A stretch of DNA of 57,382 bases from NCBI RefSeq assembly GCF_014648515.1, contig NZ_BMRG01000002.1:465308-522689 (forward strand), written 5' to 3'. Origin of the DNA: Saccharothrix coeruleofusca (lineage in GTDB: Bacteria; Actinomycetota; Actinomycetes; Mycobacteriales; Pseudonocardiaceae). Numbering within the stretch: the stretch's first letter is position 1; every line of letters begins with the position of its first letter. The notes under the pieces are model-generated. The model did not search any database and was not told where the DNA came from. It saw only the letters and a program-made list of their open reading frames with translations. Made by a program: the position numbers and the translations under genes. Below are positions 25,379 through 34,092 of this stretch, piece by piece.

Positions 25379-26503
25379 CTACTCGAAGAACTTCAGGCTC
25401 CAGCCGGTGTCGGTGTTCGCGCCGGGCACGTTGGCACGCCGGTAGGTGGTGTTGCCCCACCAAGCGAACGTGCCGGTGTACCAGTACCGGTTGGCCCAGC
25501 TGTACGGCGTGCCCTTGGCAACCGCGTGGTACATCAGCGGGAACCTCGGTCCTGCGGGCGGGCTGGTGGCGATGTCGCCGTTGAGCAGCACGAAGGTGTG
25601 GTGGCCGGGGCCGTTGACGTGCAGCGTCGGGTCCCAGCCGCTCATCATGGTGGCGCGGTTGGAGCCGAACAGGCAGCCGTTGGACTTGTACCAGTCCCAC
25701 ACGTAAGTCGGGTCGCCGCCCGCCCGCAGGCGCAGGTCGGCCAGGCAGTACTGCTCGCTCCAGCTGCCGTTGGCCGAGTAGACGATGTGCAGCTGCCCGT
25801 TGGGGTCCTTGATGGCTTCCGGGGACTCGTTGATGAACGGGTTCCCGACCACGCGCTCCCACGACTCGCGGGGCTGGGAGATGACGTAGCGGTTCCCGAC
25901 CGGCGTCACCGGGTCGGCCATGCGGGCGATGTAGAGGTTCTGCTCGACGTTGGTGTCGCCCTCCCACCCGGACCAGACGAAGTAGCGCTGGCCGTTGAAG
26001 ACGAACATCGTGCCGTCGATGGCCCACTTGTCGTTGGGGAGAGCGAGTTTGCGCTCCGCCGTGTAACCGCTGTCCGGCGACGACGAGCTGATCGCGTACA
26101 TCCGGTGCGCCGCGTCGTTGCCCGCGGAGAAGTAGATGTAGTAGCGACCACCGTCGTAGACGATCTCGGGAGCCCAGACCGAGCCCATGCCGCGTGTGTC
26201 GGTCCACACCTGGCGGGCCGCGACCGCGGCCAAGCCGTCGGGCGATGACGCCTGGCGGACCTGGATGCCGTTGTTCACCGACTGCACCGAGATGTAGGTA
26301 CCGCCGACCCGGATGACGCTCGGGTCGGCGGCGCGCAGGCTGGTCCGGCCCCGCACCGAGAACTCCGGGGCCGAGAACTCCGGGGCCGAGAACTCGGAGG
26401 CCGCCGAGGCGGTGTGGCCGAGGGGCAGGAGCGCGGCCAGCGCGAGGGCCGCGGCCGTTCGGGGGAACTTCGTGGCTGACAGGGGTTCGGCAGAGCGACG
26501 CAT
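25379..26503 (-). CDS. Secreted GH43-type glycosidase (arabinofuranosidase-like), 374 aa
   Basis: Signal peptide with FPRTAAALALAALLPLG and cleavage near ASAASE, then a short threefold repeat (EFSAP, EFSAP, EFSV). The five-bladed-propeller enzyme follows: AADPSVIRVGGTYISVQS (catalytic-base type Asp), WAPEIVYDGGRYYIYFSAGN, KWAIDGTMFVFNGQRYFVWSG, and NESPEAIKDPNGQLHIVYSA (general-acid type Glu). These motifs fit GH43. ATG 26503 has GAAGGAG. It probably trims arabinan or xylan side chains outside the cell; exact specificity is not deducible. Convergent with the 98-aa gene and divergent from DUF402. Confidence 0.85.
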   Translation of the reverse strand: MRRSAEPLSATKFPRTAAALALAALLPLGHTASAASEFSAPEFSAPEFSVRGRTSLRAADPSVIRVGGTYISVQSVNNGIQVRQASSPDGLAAVAARQVWTDTRGMGSVWAPEIVYDGGRYYIYFSAGNDAAHRMYAISSSSPDSGYTAERKLALPNDKWAIDGTMFVFNGQRYFVWSGWEGDTNVEQNLYIARMADPVTPVGNRYVISQPRESWERVVGNPFINESPEAIKDPNGQLHIVYSANGSWSEQYCLADLRLRAGGDPTYVWDWYKSNGCLFGSNRATMMSGWDPTLHVNGPGHHTFVLLNGDIATSPPAGPRFPLMYHAVAKGTPYSWANRYWYTGTFAWWGNTTYRRANVPGANTDTGWSLKFFE

Positions 26504-26592
26504 CGGACTCCTTCGAACGCAGGGCACCCAACGTAACACCGATCATCCGGTCATCCCGGCCCACAAAACCGGCCCCGCCTAGGCTGGACCGC

Positions 26593-27192
26593 ATGGGCTA
26601 CTTCTCGCCGGGTGACGTGGTGCTGCGCCGCGAGGTGCTGCACGGCAGGCCCTGGTCGGTGATGCCGCTGCGGGTCGTCGAGGACGGGCCGGACCTGCTG
26701 GTGACGTTCAGCGTCCCCGGCACGGTGCTGGGTTTCCCGCCGCACCACCGCCCGCACGGCTGGCAGCTCAAGGGGAACACGGTCTGGCGCGGCCACGGCA
26801 GGCTGCAGCTGCACCGCCCGGACCTGGCCTACTCGGTGGACCTGTTCTGGCACGGCCCGCAGCGCCGGTTCGCGGGCTGGTACCTCAACCTGCAGGACCC
26901 GTTCCGCCGCACCCCCGAGGGCTTCGACACCCTCGATCACGAGCTGGACTACGAGGTGGCCCCGGACGGCACCTGGCAGGAGCTGGACCGCGAGGACTTC
27001 GAGCGGCAGGTGGTGGAGGGCAAGTACTCCGCCGAGCAGGCCGAGTCGATCCGCGCGACGGGCCGGGAGGTCGTGGCGATGCTGACCGCCGGGACGACGT
27101 GGTGGGACCCGGCGTGGGCGCGGTGGGAGCCGGACCCGGACTGGCCGGTCCCGGTGCTGCCCGAGGGCTGGGAGGACTACCCGCAGCCGTGA
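26593..27192 (+). CDS. DUF402 domain protein, 199 aa
   Basis: A DUF402 fold: FSPGDVVLRREVLHGRPWSV, VVEDGPDLLVTFSVPGT, then RLQLHRPDLAYSVDLFWHG, FAGWYLNLQDPFRRTPEGFD and TLDHELDYEVAPDGTWQELD. The acidic YLNLQDP/DTLDHELD cluster corresponds to the metal and nucleotide site of the family, whose members hydrolyse nucleoside di- or triphosphates. TAGGCT (26580-26585) lies 7 nt before ATG 26593, with no ribosome site, so the mRNA is probably leaderless. First gene of a four-gene run to 28901; the stop overlaps the next GTG. Confidence 0.85.
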   Translation: MGYFSPGDVVLRREVLHGRPWSVMPLRVVEDGPDLLVTFSVPGTVLGFPPHHRPHGWQLKGNTVWRGHGRLQLHRPDLAYSVDLFWHGPQRRFAGWYLNLQDPFRRTPEGFDTLDHELDYEVAPDGTWQELDREDFERQVVEGKYSAEQAESIRATGREVVAMLTAGTTWWDPAWARWEPDPDWPVPVLPEGWEDYPQP

Positions 27193-27806
27193 AGGTCACC
27201 CCGCTGTCCCCGGAAACCCTGGTCGCCGAGCTGGTCGACCGGATCGACGCGCTGCCCCGCGACGGCCACGCGCGGGTGGTCGTCGACGGCGCCACCGCGA
27301 CCAACCCGCACGAGCTGGCCGACGCGCTGGTGGACCCGCTGCGCGCGCTGGGCCGCCCGGTGCTGCGCGTGTCGGCGAAGGACTTCCTGCGCCCGGCGTC
27401 GGTGCGGCTGGAGCACGGCCGCACCGACCCGGAGTCGTTCCGGCACTCCTGGACCGACACCGGCGGTCTGCTGCGCGAGGTGCTGGAGCCGCTGGACCCC
27501 GGCGGCAGCGGCCGGGTCCTGCCGGCGCTGTGGAACGCCGAGACCGACCGGGCCAGCCGCGCGGACTACGTGGCGCTGGCCCCCGGCGGGGTGCTGCTGC
27601 TGGACGGCACGCTGCTGCTGGACAAGTGGCTGCCGTTCGAGCTGGCGGTGCACCTGTGGTTGTCGCCGGGCGCTCTGCGGCGCCGGACCCCGCCGGAGTG
27701 GCAGTGGACGCTGCCCGCCTACGACGACTACGAGCCGCAGGCGGACCTCGTGGTGCGCTACGACCACCCCACCCGGCCCGCGCTCGTGGGTACAGTGGAG
27801 GGGTGA
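27189..27806 (+). CDS. Uridine-kinase-like P-loop protein with degenerate Walker A, 205 aa
   Basis: The order of strands and the motif VLRVSAKDFLRPASVRLEHG followed by DPESFRHSWTDTGGLLREVLEPL resemble actinobacterial uridine-kinase-like proteins. The P-loop position reads VVVDGATATNPHELADAL and lacks the GxxGxGK[ST] lysine, so kinase activity is doubtful. VALAPGGVLLLDGTLLLDKW corresponds to the Walker B region. GTG 27189 overlaps the DUF402 stop (GTGA), which fixes the start and implies coupling. Confidence 0.75.
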   Translation: MKVTPLSPETLVAELVDRIDALPRDGHARVVVDGATATNPHELADALVDPLRALGRPVLRVSAKDFLRPASVRLEHGRTDPESFRHSWTDTGGLLREVLEPLDPGGSGRVLPALWNAETDRASRADYVALAPGGVLLLDGTLLLDKWLPFELAVHLWLSPGALRRRTPPEWQWTLPAYDDYEPQADLVVRYDHPTRPALVGTVEG

Positions 27807-28081
27807 CCCGGCTCCAGCTGCTCTTCGCGCTGCACCTGCCGGGCCTCTTCGCGCTCACCCTGCTGCACTCCCCCGCCGAGCTGCTGGCCGCCGTGACGGC
27901 CGTGGCGGTGGTCGTGCTGCTGCTCACCGCCACACCCGCGGTGCGGAGCGCGCCCGCGTGGATCAGGTCCCTGTCGCTGCGCGAGAGGTCGCTGCGCGCC
28001 GCTTTCCTGCGGTTGCGCGACCCCGACGCGGCGGGGCGCCCCCGTCCCCGAGCGCCGGGGCTCGGCCCCGCCGCTGTCTAG
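27803..28081 (+). CDS. DUF6412-type small membrane protein, 92 aa
   Basis: GTG 27803 overlaps the preceding stop (GTGA). Two hydrophobic segments (LLFALHLPGLFALTLL and LAAVTAVAVVVLLLTATPAV) are followed by a basic tail (RSLSLRERSLRAAFLRLRDPD). Proteins of this type are found next to YidC-like insertases in actinobacteria, as here. Function unknown; a helper for the insertase is an inference from context. Confidence 0.72.
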   Translation: MTRLQLLFALHLPGLFALTLLHSPAELLAAVTAVAVVVLLLTATPAVRSAPAWIRSLSLRERSLRAAFLRLRDPDAAGRPRPRAPGLGPAAV

Positions 28082-28090
28082 TCGACGTCC

Positions 28091-28156
28091 CGAACGCTCG
28101 GTTCAGGGTGCGCGAACGCTCGGTTCGCGGTGCTCGAACGCGCGGTTCGCGTGATC
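28091..28156. repeat. 22-bp tandem repeat, three units
   Basis: Units 28091-28112, 28113-28134 and 28135-28156, each starting CGAACGC(T/G)CGGTTC. The period equals that of the array at 23537-23602, and both arrays lie directly after a stop codon. The GAAC-N5-GTTC inner symmetry has one base too many for a LexA box. Confidence 0.8.
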
Positions 28157-28232
28157 GGCAGGGGCAGTGGCCGCCGATCCCTGACCACGTGAAGACCCGG
28201 CGGAGCCGGGTCGATCCAACACGGAGTTCCCC

Positions 28233-28901
28233 ATGTTCCACGCCTTGGGCTCTGCCCTGTCCTCGTTCGCCGCGCCCGCGCTCGCCATCGTCCTGTTCAC
28301 CGCCGTGGTCCGCCTGCTGATGCACCCGCTGGCCCGCGCCGCCGTGCGCGGCGAGAAGGCCCGCGCGGCGCTGGCGCCGCAAGTCCGGAAGTTGCAGGAG
28401 AAGTACGGCAAGGACCCGGTCAAGCTCCAGGAGAAGACCGTGGAGCTGTACCGGGAGTCGGGCACCTCGCTGTTCGCGGGCTGCCTGCCCGCGCTGGTGC
28501 AGGCGCCGTTCTTCATGATCATGTACCGCCTGGTGACCACGCCCAGCCCGCTGCTGGAGGACACCCTGCTCGGGGCGCCGCTGGGCGCGCACTGGCTGGG
28601 CGAGTTCGGCCACACCCCGGTGTTCCTGGCCCTGTTCGCCGCGCTGACCGCGGTCGCCTACGGGACCTTCCGCTGGCAGGCCGGGATCGCCGCGGACAGC
28701 GGTGCGCCGCAGCTGCCCCTGGCGAGGCTGCTGCGGCTGCTGCCGTTCGGCACGGTGCTGGTGGCCGCCGTGCTGCCGCTGGCGGCGGGCGTCTACCTGC
28801 TGACCACCACTACTTGGACGCTGCTGGAGCGAGCGCTGCTGCACCGCGCAATTCAGCTCCCGCCTCGTGCAGGTGGCGCAGCACGTGCCCGTACGAGGTG
28901 A
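28233..28901 (+). CDS. YidC/Oxa1 family membrane insertase paralogue, 222 aa
   Basis: Inserts membrane proteins. Seen: VLFTAVVRLLMHPLARAAVR (TM1 with the conserved Arg in the groove), the cytoplasmic hairpin APQVRKLQEKYGKDPVKLQE, LFAGCLPALVQAPFFMIMYR, and later TM segments around 130-150 and 165-190. At 222 aa it is shorter than housekeeping actinobacterial YidC (over 300 aa), so it is probably an accessory paralogue. The last 92 bp overlap the 3' end of the convergent desaturase gene. Confidence 0.88.
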   Translation: MFHALGSALSSFAAPALAIVLFTAVVRLLMHPLARAAVRGEKARAALAPQVRKLQEKYGKDPVKLQEKTVELYRESGTSLFAGCLPALVQAPFFMIMYRLVTTPSPLLEDTLLGAPLGAHWLGEFGHTPVFLALFAALTAVAYGTFRWQAGIAADSGAPQLPLARLLRLLPFGTVLVAAVLPLAAGVYLLTTTTWTLLERALLHRAIQLPPRAGGAARARTR

Positions 28902-29853
28902 ACAGGCCGCACTCGGCGTAGGAGATGGCGTGCCGGGCGCAGAAGTCGCGCACGATGACCTGCGCCCGGCGCAGGTTGGGCCGGGGCATCGACGGGAACA
29001 GGTGGTGCTCGATCTGGTAGTTCAGCCCGCCCAGCAGCACGTCGGTGAACCAGTTGCCGGTCACGTTGCGCGAGGTCAGCACCTGCTTGCGCAGGAAGTC
29101 CAGCTGGTGCCCGGCCGACAGCACCGGCATCCCCTTGTGGTTGGGCGCGAAGGAGCACCCCATGTAGACGCCGAACAGGCCCTGGTGCACGGCGATGAAC
29201 GCCACCGCCTTCAGCGGTGACATCACCAGGAACACGGCGGTCAGGTAGCCCACGACGTGCACCGCCAGCAGGACCAGCTCCAGCCGCCAGCCGCGGACCG
29301 AGCGGCGGACCGCGGCGGCGGTGCTGATCGCGTGCAGGGAGAAGCCTTCCAGCAGCAGGAGGGGGAAGAACAGCCAGGCCTGGTTGCGCACCACGAACCG
29401 GAAGAAGCCGCGCTTGCGCTGCGCCTGCTCGGCGCTGAACGCCAGCACCGCGATGTCGACGTCGGGGTCCTCGTCCTCGTGGTTGGGGTTGGCGTGGTGG
29501 CGGCTGTGCTTGCCCATCCACCAGCCGTAGCCCACGCCGATGAGCAGGTTGCCCAGCAGCAGGCCGGTGGTCTCGTTGGCCCGCTTGCCCGCGAAGACCT
29601 GGCGGTGGCCCGCGTCGTGGCCGAGGAAGGCGATCTGGGTGAACACCACGGCCAGCACGGCGGCCACCGCGAGCTGCCACCAGGAGTCGCCGATCAGGAC
29701 CAGCGCCACGCCGGTCGCGGCGAGGGCGGCCAGCACGCCGCCCAGCCGCCACAGGTAGAAGGGGATTCGCCGGTCGAGCAGGCCGGCCTGCTTGACCTCG
29801 CGCGACAGCTCGGCGAAGTCGCTGCCACGCCTGCTCGGTGCTTCGGGAGTCAC
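28810..29853 (-). CDS. Membrane fatty acid desaturase, 347 aa
   Basis: A di-iron acyl-lipid desaturase with all three His boxes: H79DAGH83, H116SRHH120 and Q280IEHH284. The Gln variant of the third box is typical of front-end or linoleoyl-CoA-like desaturases, but no cytochrome b5 domain is fused. Four membrane segments (about 38-56, 60-78, 157-175 and 193-222). GTG 29853 has TAGTTT (29861-29866) 7 nt upstream and no ribosome site, so it is probably leaderless. Its 3' end overlaps yidC by 92 bp. Confidence 0.9.
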   Translation of the reverse strand: MTPEAPSRRGSDFAELSREVKQAGLLDRRIPFYLWRLGGVLAALAATGVALVLIGDSWWQLAVAAVLAVVFTQIAFLGHDAGHRQVFAGKRANETTGLLLGNLLIGVGYGWWMGKHSRHHANPNHEDEDPDVDIAVLAFSAEQAQRKRGFFRFVVRNQAWLFFPLLLLEGFSLHAISTAAAVRRSVRGWRLELVLLAVHVVGYLTAVFLVMSPLKAVAFIAVHQGLFGVYMGCSFAPNHKGMPVLSAGHQLDFLRKQVLTSRNVTGNWFTDVLLGGLNYQIEHHLFPSMPRPNLRRAQVIVRDFCARHAISYAECGLFTSYGHVLRHLHEAGAELRGAAALAPAASK

Positions 29854-29885
29854 CCCTCACAAACTACGGCCTCGCCGCCGCGGCT

Positions 29886-31421
29886 TCATGACAGGCGCAG
29901 TTGCAGTTGGGCGAACAACCGCATCAGGGGGTCGTCCAGGTCGAACCCGCCGAGCGCGGCGGCGCGGCGCACCCGGTAGCGCAGGGTGTTGGGGTGGATG
30001 TGCAGGCCCGCCGCCGCGGCCCGCACGTCGCCGAACGCGTCGAGGTAGGCCAGCAGCGAGCGGGCCAGCTCGGGGGGCAGCCCGGTCAGCCGGGGGTCGC
30101 GCACGCGCGGGTGCTCGGCCAGCAGCGCCAGCGTCTCGCTGACCAGCACCCGCGACCGCACGTCGGCCAGCGTGGCGACCTCGGCGTCCAGGTCGCGGCC
30201 CATCGCGTCGAGCACCCGGTCGGCCTCGCCCCTGGAGAGCACGACCTCGTCCACCGAGGGCACCGTCGAGCCGATGGCCGCCTGCACGCGCAGCCCCATG
30301 TGCCTGCGCGCGGCGGCGACGATCTCCCTGGTCAGCGGCAGCAGCGACACGCCGGGCGGCAGGTCGGGCAGCAACGCGTAGGTGCGCCCGCCGGACTGGC
30401 TGACCAGGGCGCTGCGCCGGTAGGCGGCGGCGTGCACGGAGATCAGCCCGGTCATCTCGGCGCGGCGCAGCTCGACCTGGGTGCGGTCCGCACCGTCGCC
30501 GCCGCGCAGCGCGAACACCACGACGGCGGCGGGCTTGGCCGGGTCCGCGCCGATCTGGTCGGCCGCCGACGCGGCGTCCACCCGGCCGTCGAGCAGGGCG
30601 GTCAGCAGGTTCTCCCGGAAGGCGGCGGTGGGCTCGCGCTGCCGCACCAGGTGCAGCGCGGTGACCCGCGCCGCGCCCAGCAGCGCCCGCTCGGCCTGCT
30701 CGGTCAGCGGGGTGGCGCCCTCCTGCACCCAGATCGAGCCCAGCGGCCTGCTGCCCGCGTGGATGCCGATCGCGATGCGCCGCCGGATGCCCAGCTCGGG
30801 CCGCTCGTCGACGCGCACGACCTCCTCGCCCGCGCGCAGCCGCTGGTAGACGCCCCACTCGCGGAGCATCGCCAGGTACGGTTCGGGGCCCTGCCTGCCC
30901 AGGATGGACAGCCTGCGCAGCTCGTCGACCTCGTCGCTGGAGCGCGAGTAGGCCAGCACCCGGCTGGCGGTGTCCTCGATGCTGACGATGCCGCCGGTCA
31001 GCGCGGCGATGGTCTGGGCCAGCCCGAACAGGTCGCCCGAGACCTCCCCCGCGTCGGCGGTCAGCCGAGCGCTGCCCACCACGGCCCTGACCAGCGACTC
31101 CAGGTGCTCCCACCGCACGTCCGGGCGCACCGCCAGCAGCGCGACGCCCGCGTCCGCGGCGGCCTGCCGCAGCACCGGCGCGGGCGCGTCGACCTTGACC
31201 GCCACCGCCGCCGCGCCCGCGGCCCCGGCGGCCCGCACCAGCGGCAGCGCCGCCCGCCCCCGCGCGCCGATGACCAGCGCGAAGTCGCCGGGGCGCACGT
31301 CGGGGGCGTCGTCGGGGTCGAGGATCACCACGTCGAGCACGTCCACCGCCAGGCCGTGCGGGGCCACCTGGACCTCCACCAGCGGGTCACCCAGCGCGAC
31401 CAGGACCTGACTCAGGCTCAC
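29886..31421 (-). CDS. PucR-family regulator, likely of proline catabolism, 511 aa
   Basis: N-terminal PucR-type domain (VSLSQVLVALGDPLVEVQVA; FALVIGARGRAALPLVRAAG), a GGDEF-like or GAF-like middle (SIEDTASRVLAYSRSSDEVD; RRRIAIGIHAGSRPLGSIWV) and the C-terminal HTH_30 (LLAYLDAFGDVRAAAAGLHI; HPNTLRYRVRRAAAL). GTG 31421 marks the family start; no ribosome site is seen. It is divergent from pruA-putB, an arrangement known from other actinobacteria where this regulator activates proline use. A TTGT-N8-ACAA element lies in the shared promoter region. Confidence 0.88.
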   Translation of the reverse strand: MSLSQVLVALGDPLVEVQVAPHGLAVDVLDVVILDPDDAPDVRPGDFALVIGARGRAALPLVRAAGAAGAAAVAVKVDAPAPVLRQAAADAGVALLAVRPDVRWEHLESLVRAVVGSARLTADAGEVSGDLFGLAQTIAALTGGIVSIEDTASRVLAYSRSSDEVDELRRLSILGRQGPEPYLAMLREWGVYQRLRAGEEVVRVDERPELGIRRRIAIGIHAGSRPLGSIWVQEGATPLTEQAERALLGAARVTALHLVRQREPTAAFRENLLTALLDGRVDAASAADQIGADPAKPAAVVVFALRGGDGADRTQVELRRAEMTGLISVHAAAYRRSALVSQSGGRTYALLPDLPPGVSLLPLTREIVAAARRHMGLRVQAAIGSTVPSVDEVVLSRGEADRVLDAMGRDLDAEVATLADVRSRVLVSETLALLAEHPRVRDPRLTGLPPELARSLLAYLDAFGDVRAAAAGLHIHPNTLRYRVRRAAALGGFDLDDPLMRLFAQLQLRLS

Positions 31422-31426
31422 GGCTT

Positions 31427-31442
31427 TTGTCCATTCGTACAA
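31427..31442. promoter_or_regulatory. Possible PucR-family operator
   Basis: TTGTCCATTCGTACAA, an interrupted palindrome TTGT-N8-ACAA in the 116-bp gap between the regulator (31421) and pruA (31538). The position fits autoregulation and control of pruA. The half-sites are short, so confidence is low. Confidence 0.35.
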
Positions 31443-31537
31443 CGGCGGTGCCGCAAGCCTAGTCGCGCGGATAACGGGCAGCCGGGGGTGGAGACCTACC
31501 GTTCTGGGTACCGCAAGCACGTCGAAGGGAGCCGCTC

Positions 31538-33159
<1,622 letters not shown>

Positions 33160-33163
<4 letters not shown>

Positions 33164-34092
33164 TGACCGTGCTCCGCTCCACGCTGCTGGCCGCCTCGCG
33201 GTCGACCGCCGCGCGCTCGCTGGTCGAGCGCACCCCGCTGACCCGGCCGGTCGTGCGCCGGTTCATCGCGGGCGACGACCTGGACGCGGCCATCCGCACC
33301 ACCGGCGAGGTGCTCGCCGACGGCCGCCTGGTCACCCTCGACCACCTCGGCGAGGACACCCGCGACGCCGAGCAGGCCGACGCCACCGTCACCGCCTACC
33401 TGGACCTGCTGGGCAGGCTGTCCGACGCCGGGTACGCCGACCGCGCCGAGGTCTCGGTGAAGCTGTCCGCGGTGGGCCAGTTCCTGCCCACCGACGGGGA
33501 GAAGATCGCCCTGGAGAACGCCCGGCGGATCTGCGCGGCGGCGGGCGCGGCGGGCACCACGGTCACCCTGGACATGGAGGACCACACCACCACCGACTCG
33601 ACCCTGGGCATCCTGCGCGAGCTGCGGGTGGACTTCCCGTGGGTGGGCGCGGTGCTGCAGGCCTACCTCAAGCGCACCGAGCAGGACTGCCGGGACCTGG
33701 CGCACGCCGGGTCGCGGGTGCGGTTGTGCAAGGGCGCCTACCAGGAACCCGCCTCGGTGGCCTATCAGGACAAGGCGGACGTGGACCTGTCCTACGTGCG
33801 CTGCCTGAAGGTGCTCATGGCGGGCGAGGGCTACCCGATGGTCGCCTCGCACGACCCGAGGCTCATCGCCATCGCCGCCGACCTGGCCCGCGACCGCGCC
33901 AAGGACGGCTACGAGTTCCAGATGCTCTACGGCATCCGGCCCGAGGAGCAGCGCAGGCTGGCCGCCGAGGGCAACCGGATGCGGGTGTACGTGCCCTACG
34001 GCGACCAGTGGTACGGCTACTTCATGCGCAGGCTCGCCGAGCGTCCCGCGAACGTGGGGTTCTTCCTGCGGTCGCTGGTCACGACGAGCTGA
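33160..34092 (+). CDS. putB: Proline dehydrogenase, 310 aa
   Basis: FAD-dependent first step, proline to P5C, as a monofunctional TIM-barrel enzyme. Seen: AEVSVKLSAVGQFLP, VTLDMEDHTTTDSTLGIL, AVLQAYLKRTEQDCRDL, SRVRLCKGAYQEP, MVASHDPRLIAIAADL, FQMLYGIRPEEQRRLAAEG, and RVYVPYGDQWYGYFMRRLAERP, which contains the substrate-contacting Arg pair. The start may be GTG 33160 or ATG 33163. The last 14 bp overlap the convergent NTPase-TPR gene. Confidence 0.95.

Noticed and set aside
28113-28134. LexA box in GAACGCTCGGTTC
   Set aside because: The spacing between GAAC and GTTC is five, not four as in the SOS box, and it recurs in each repeat unit.
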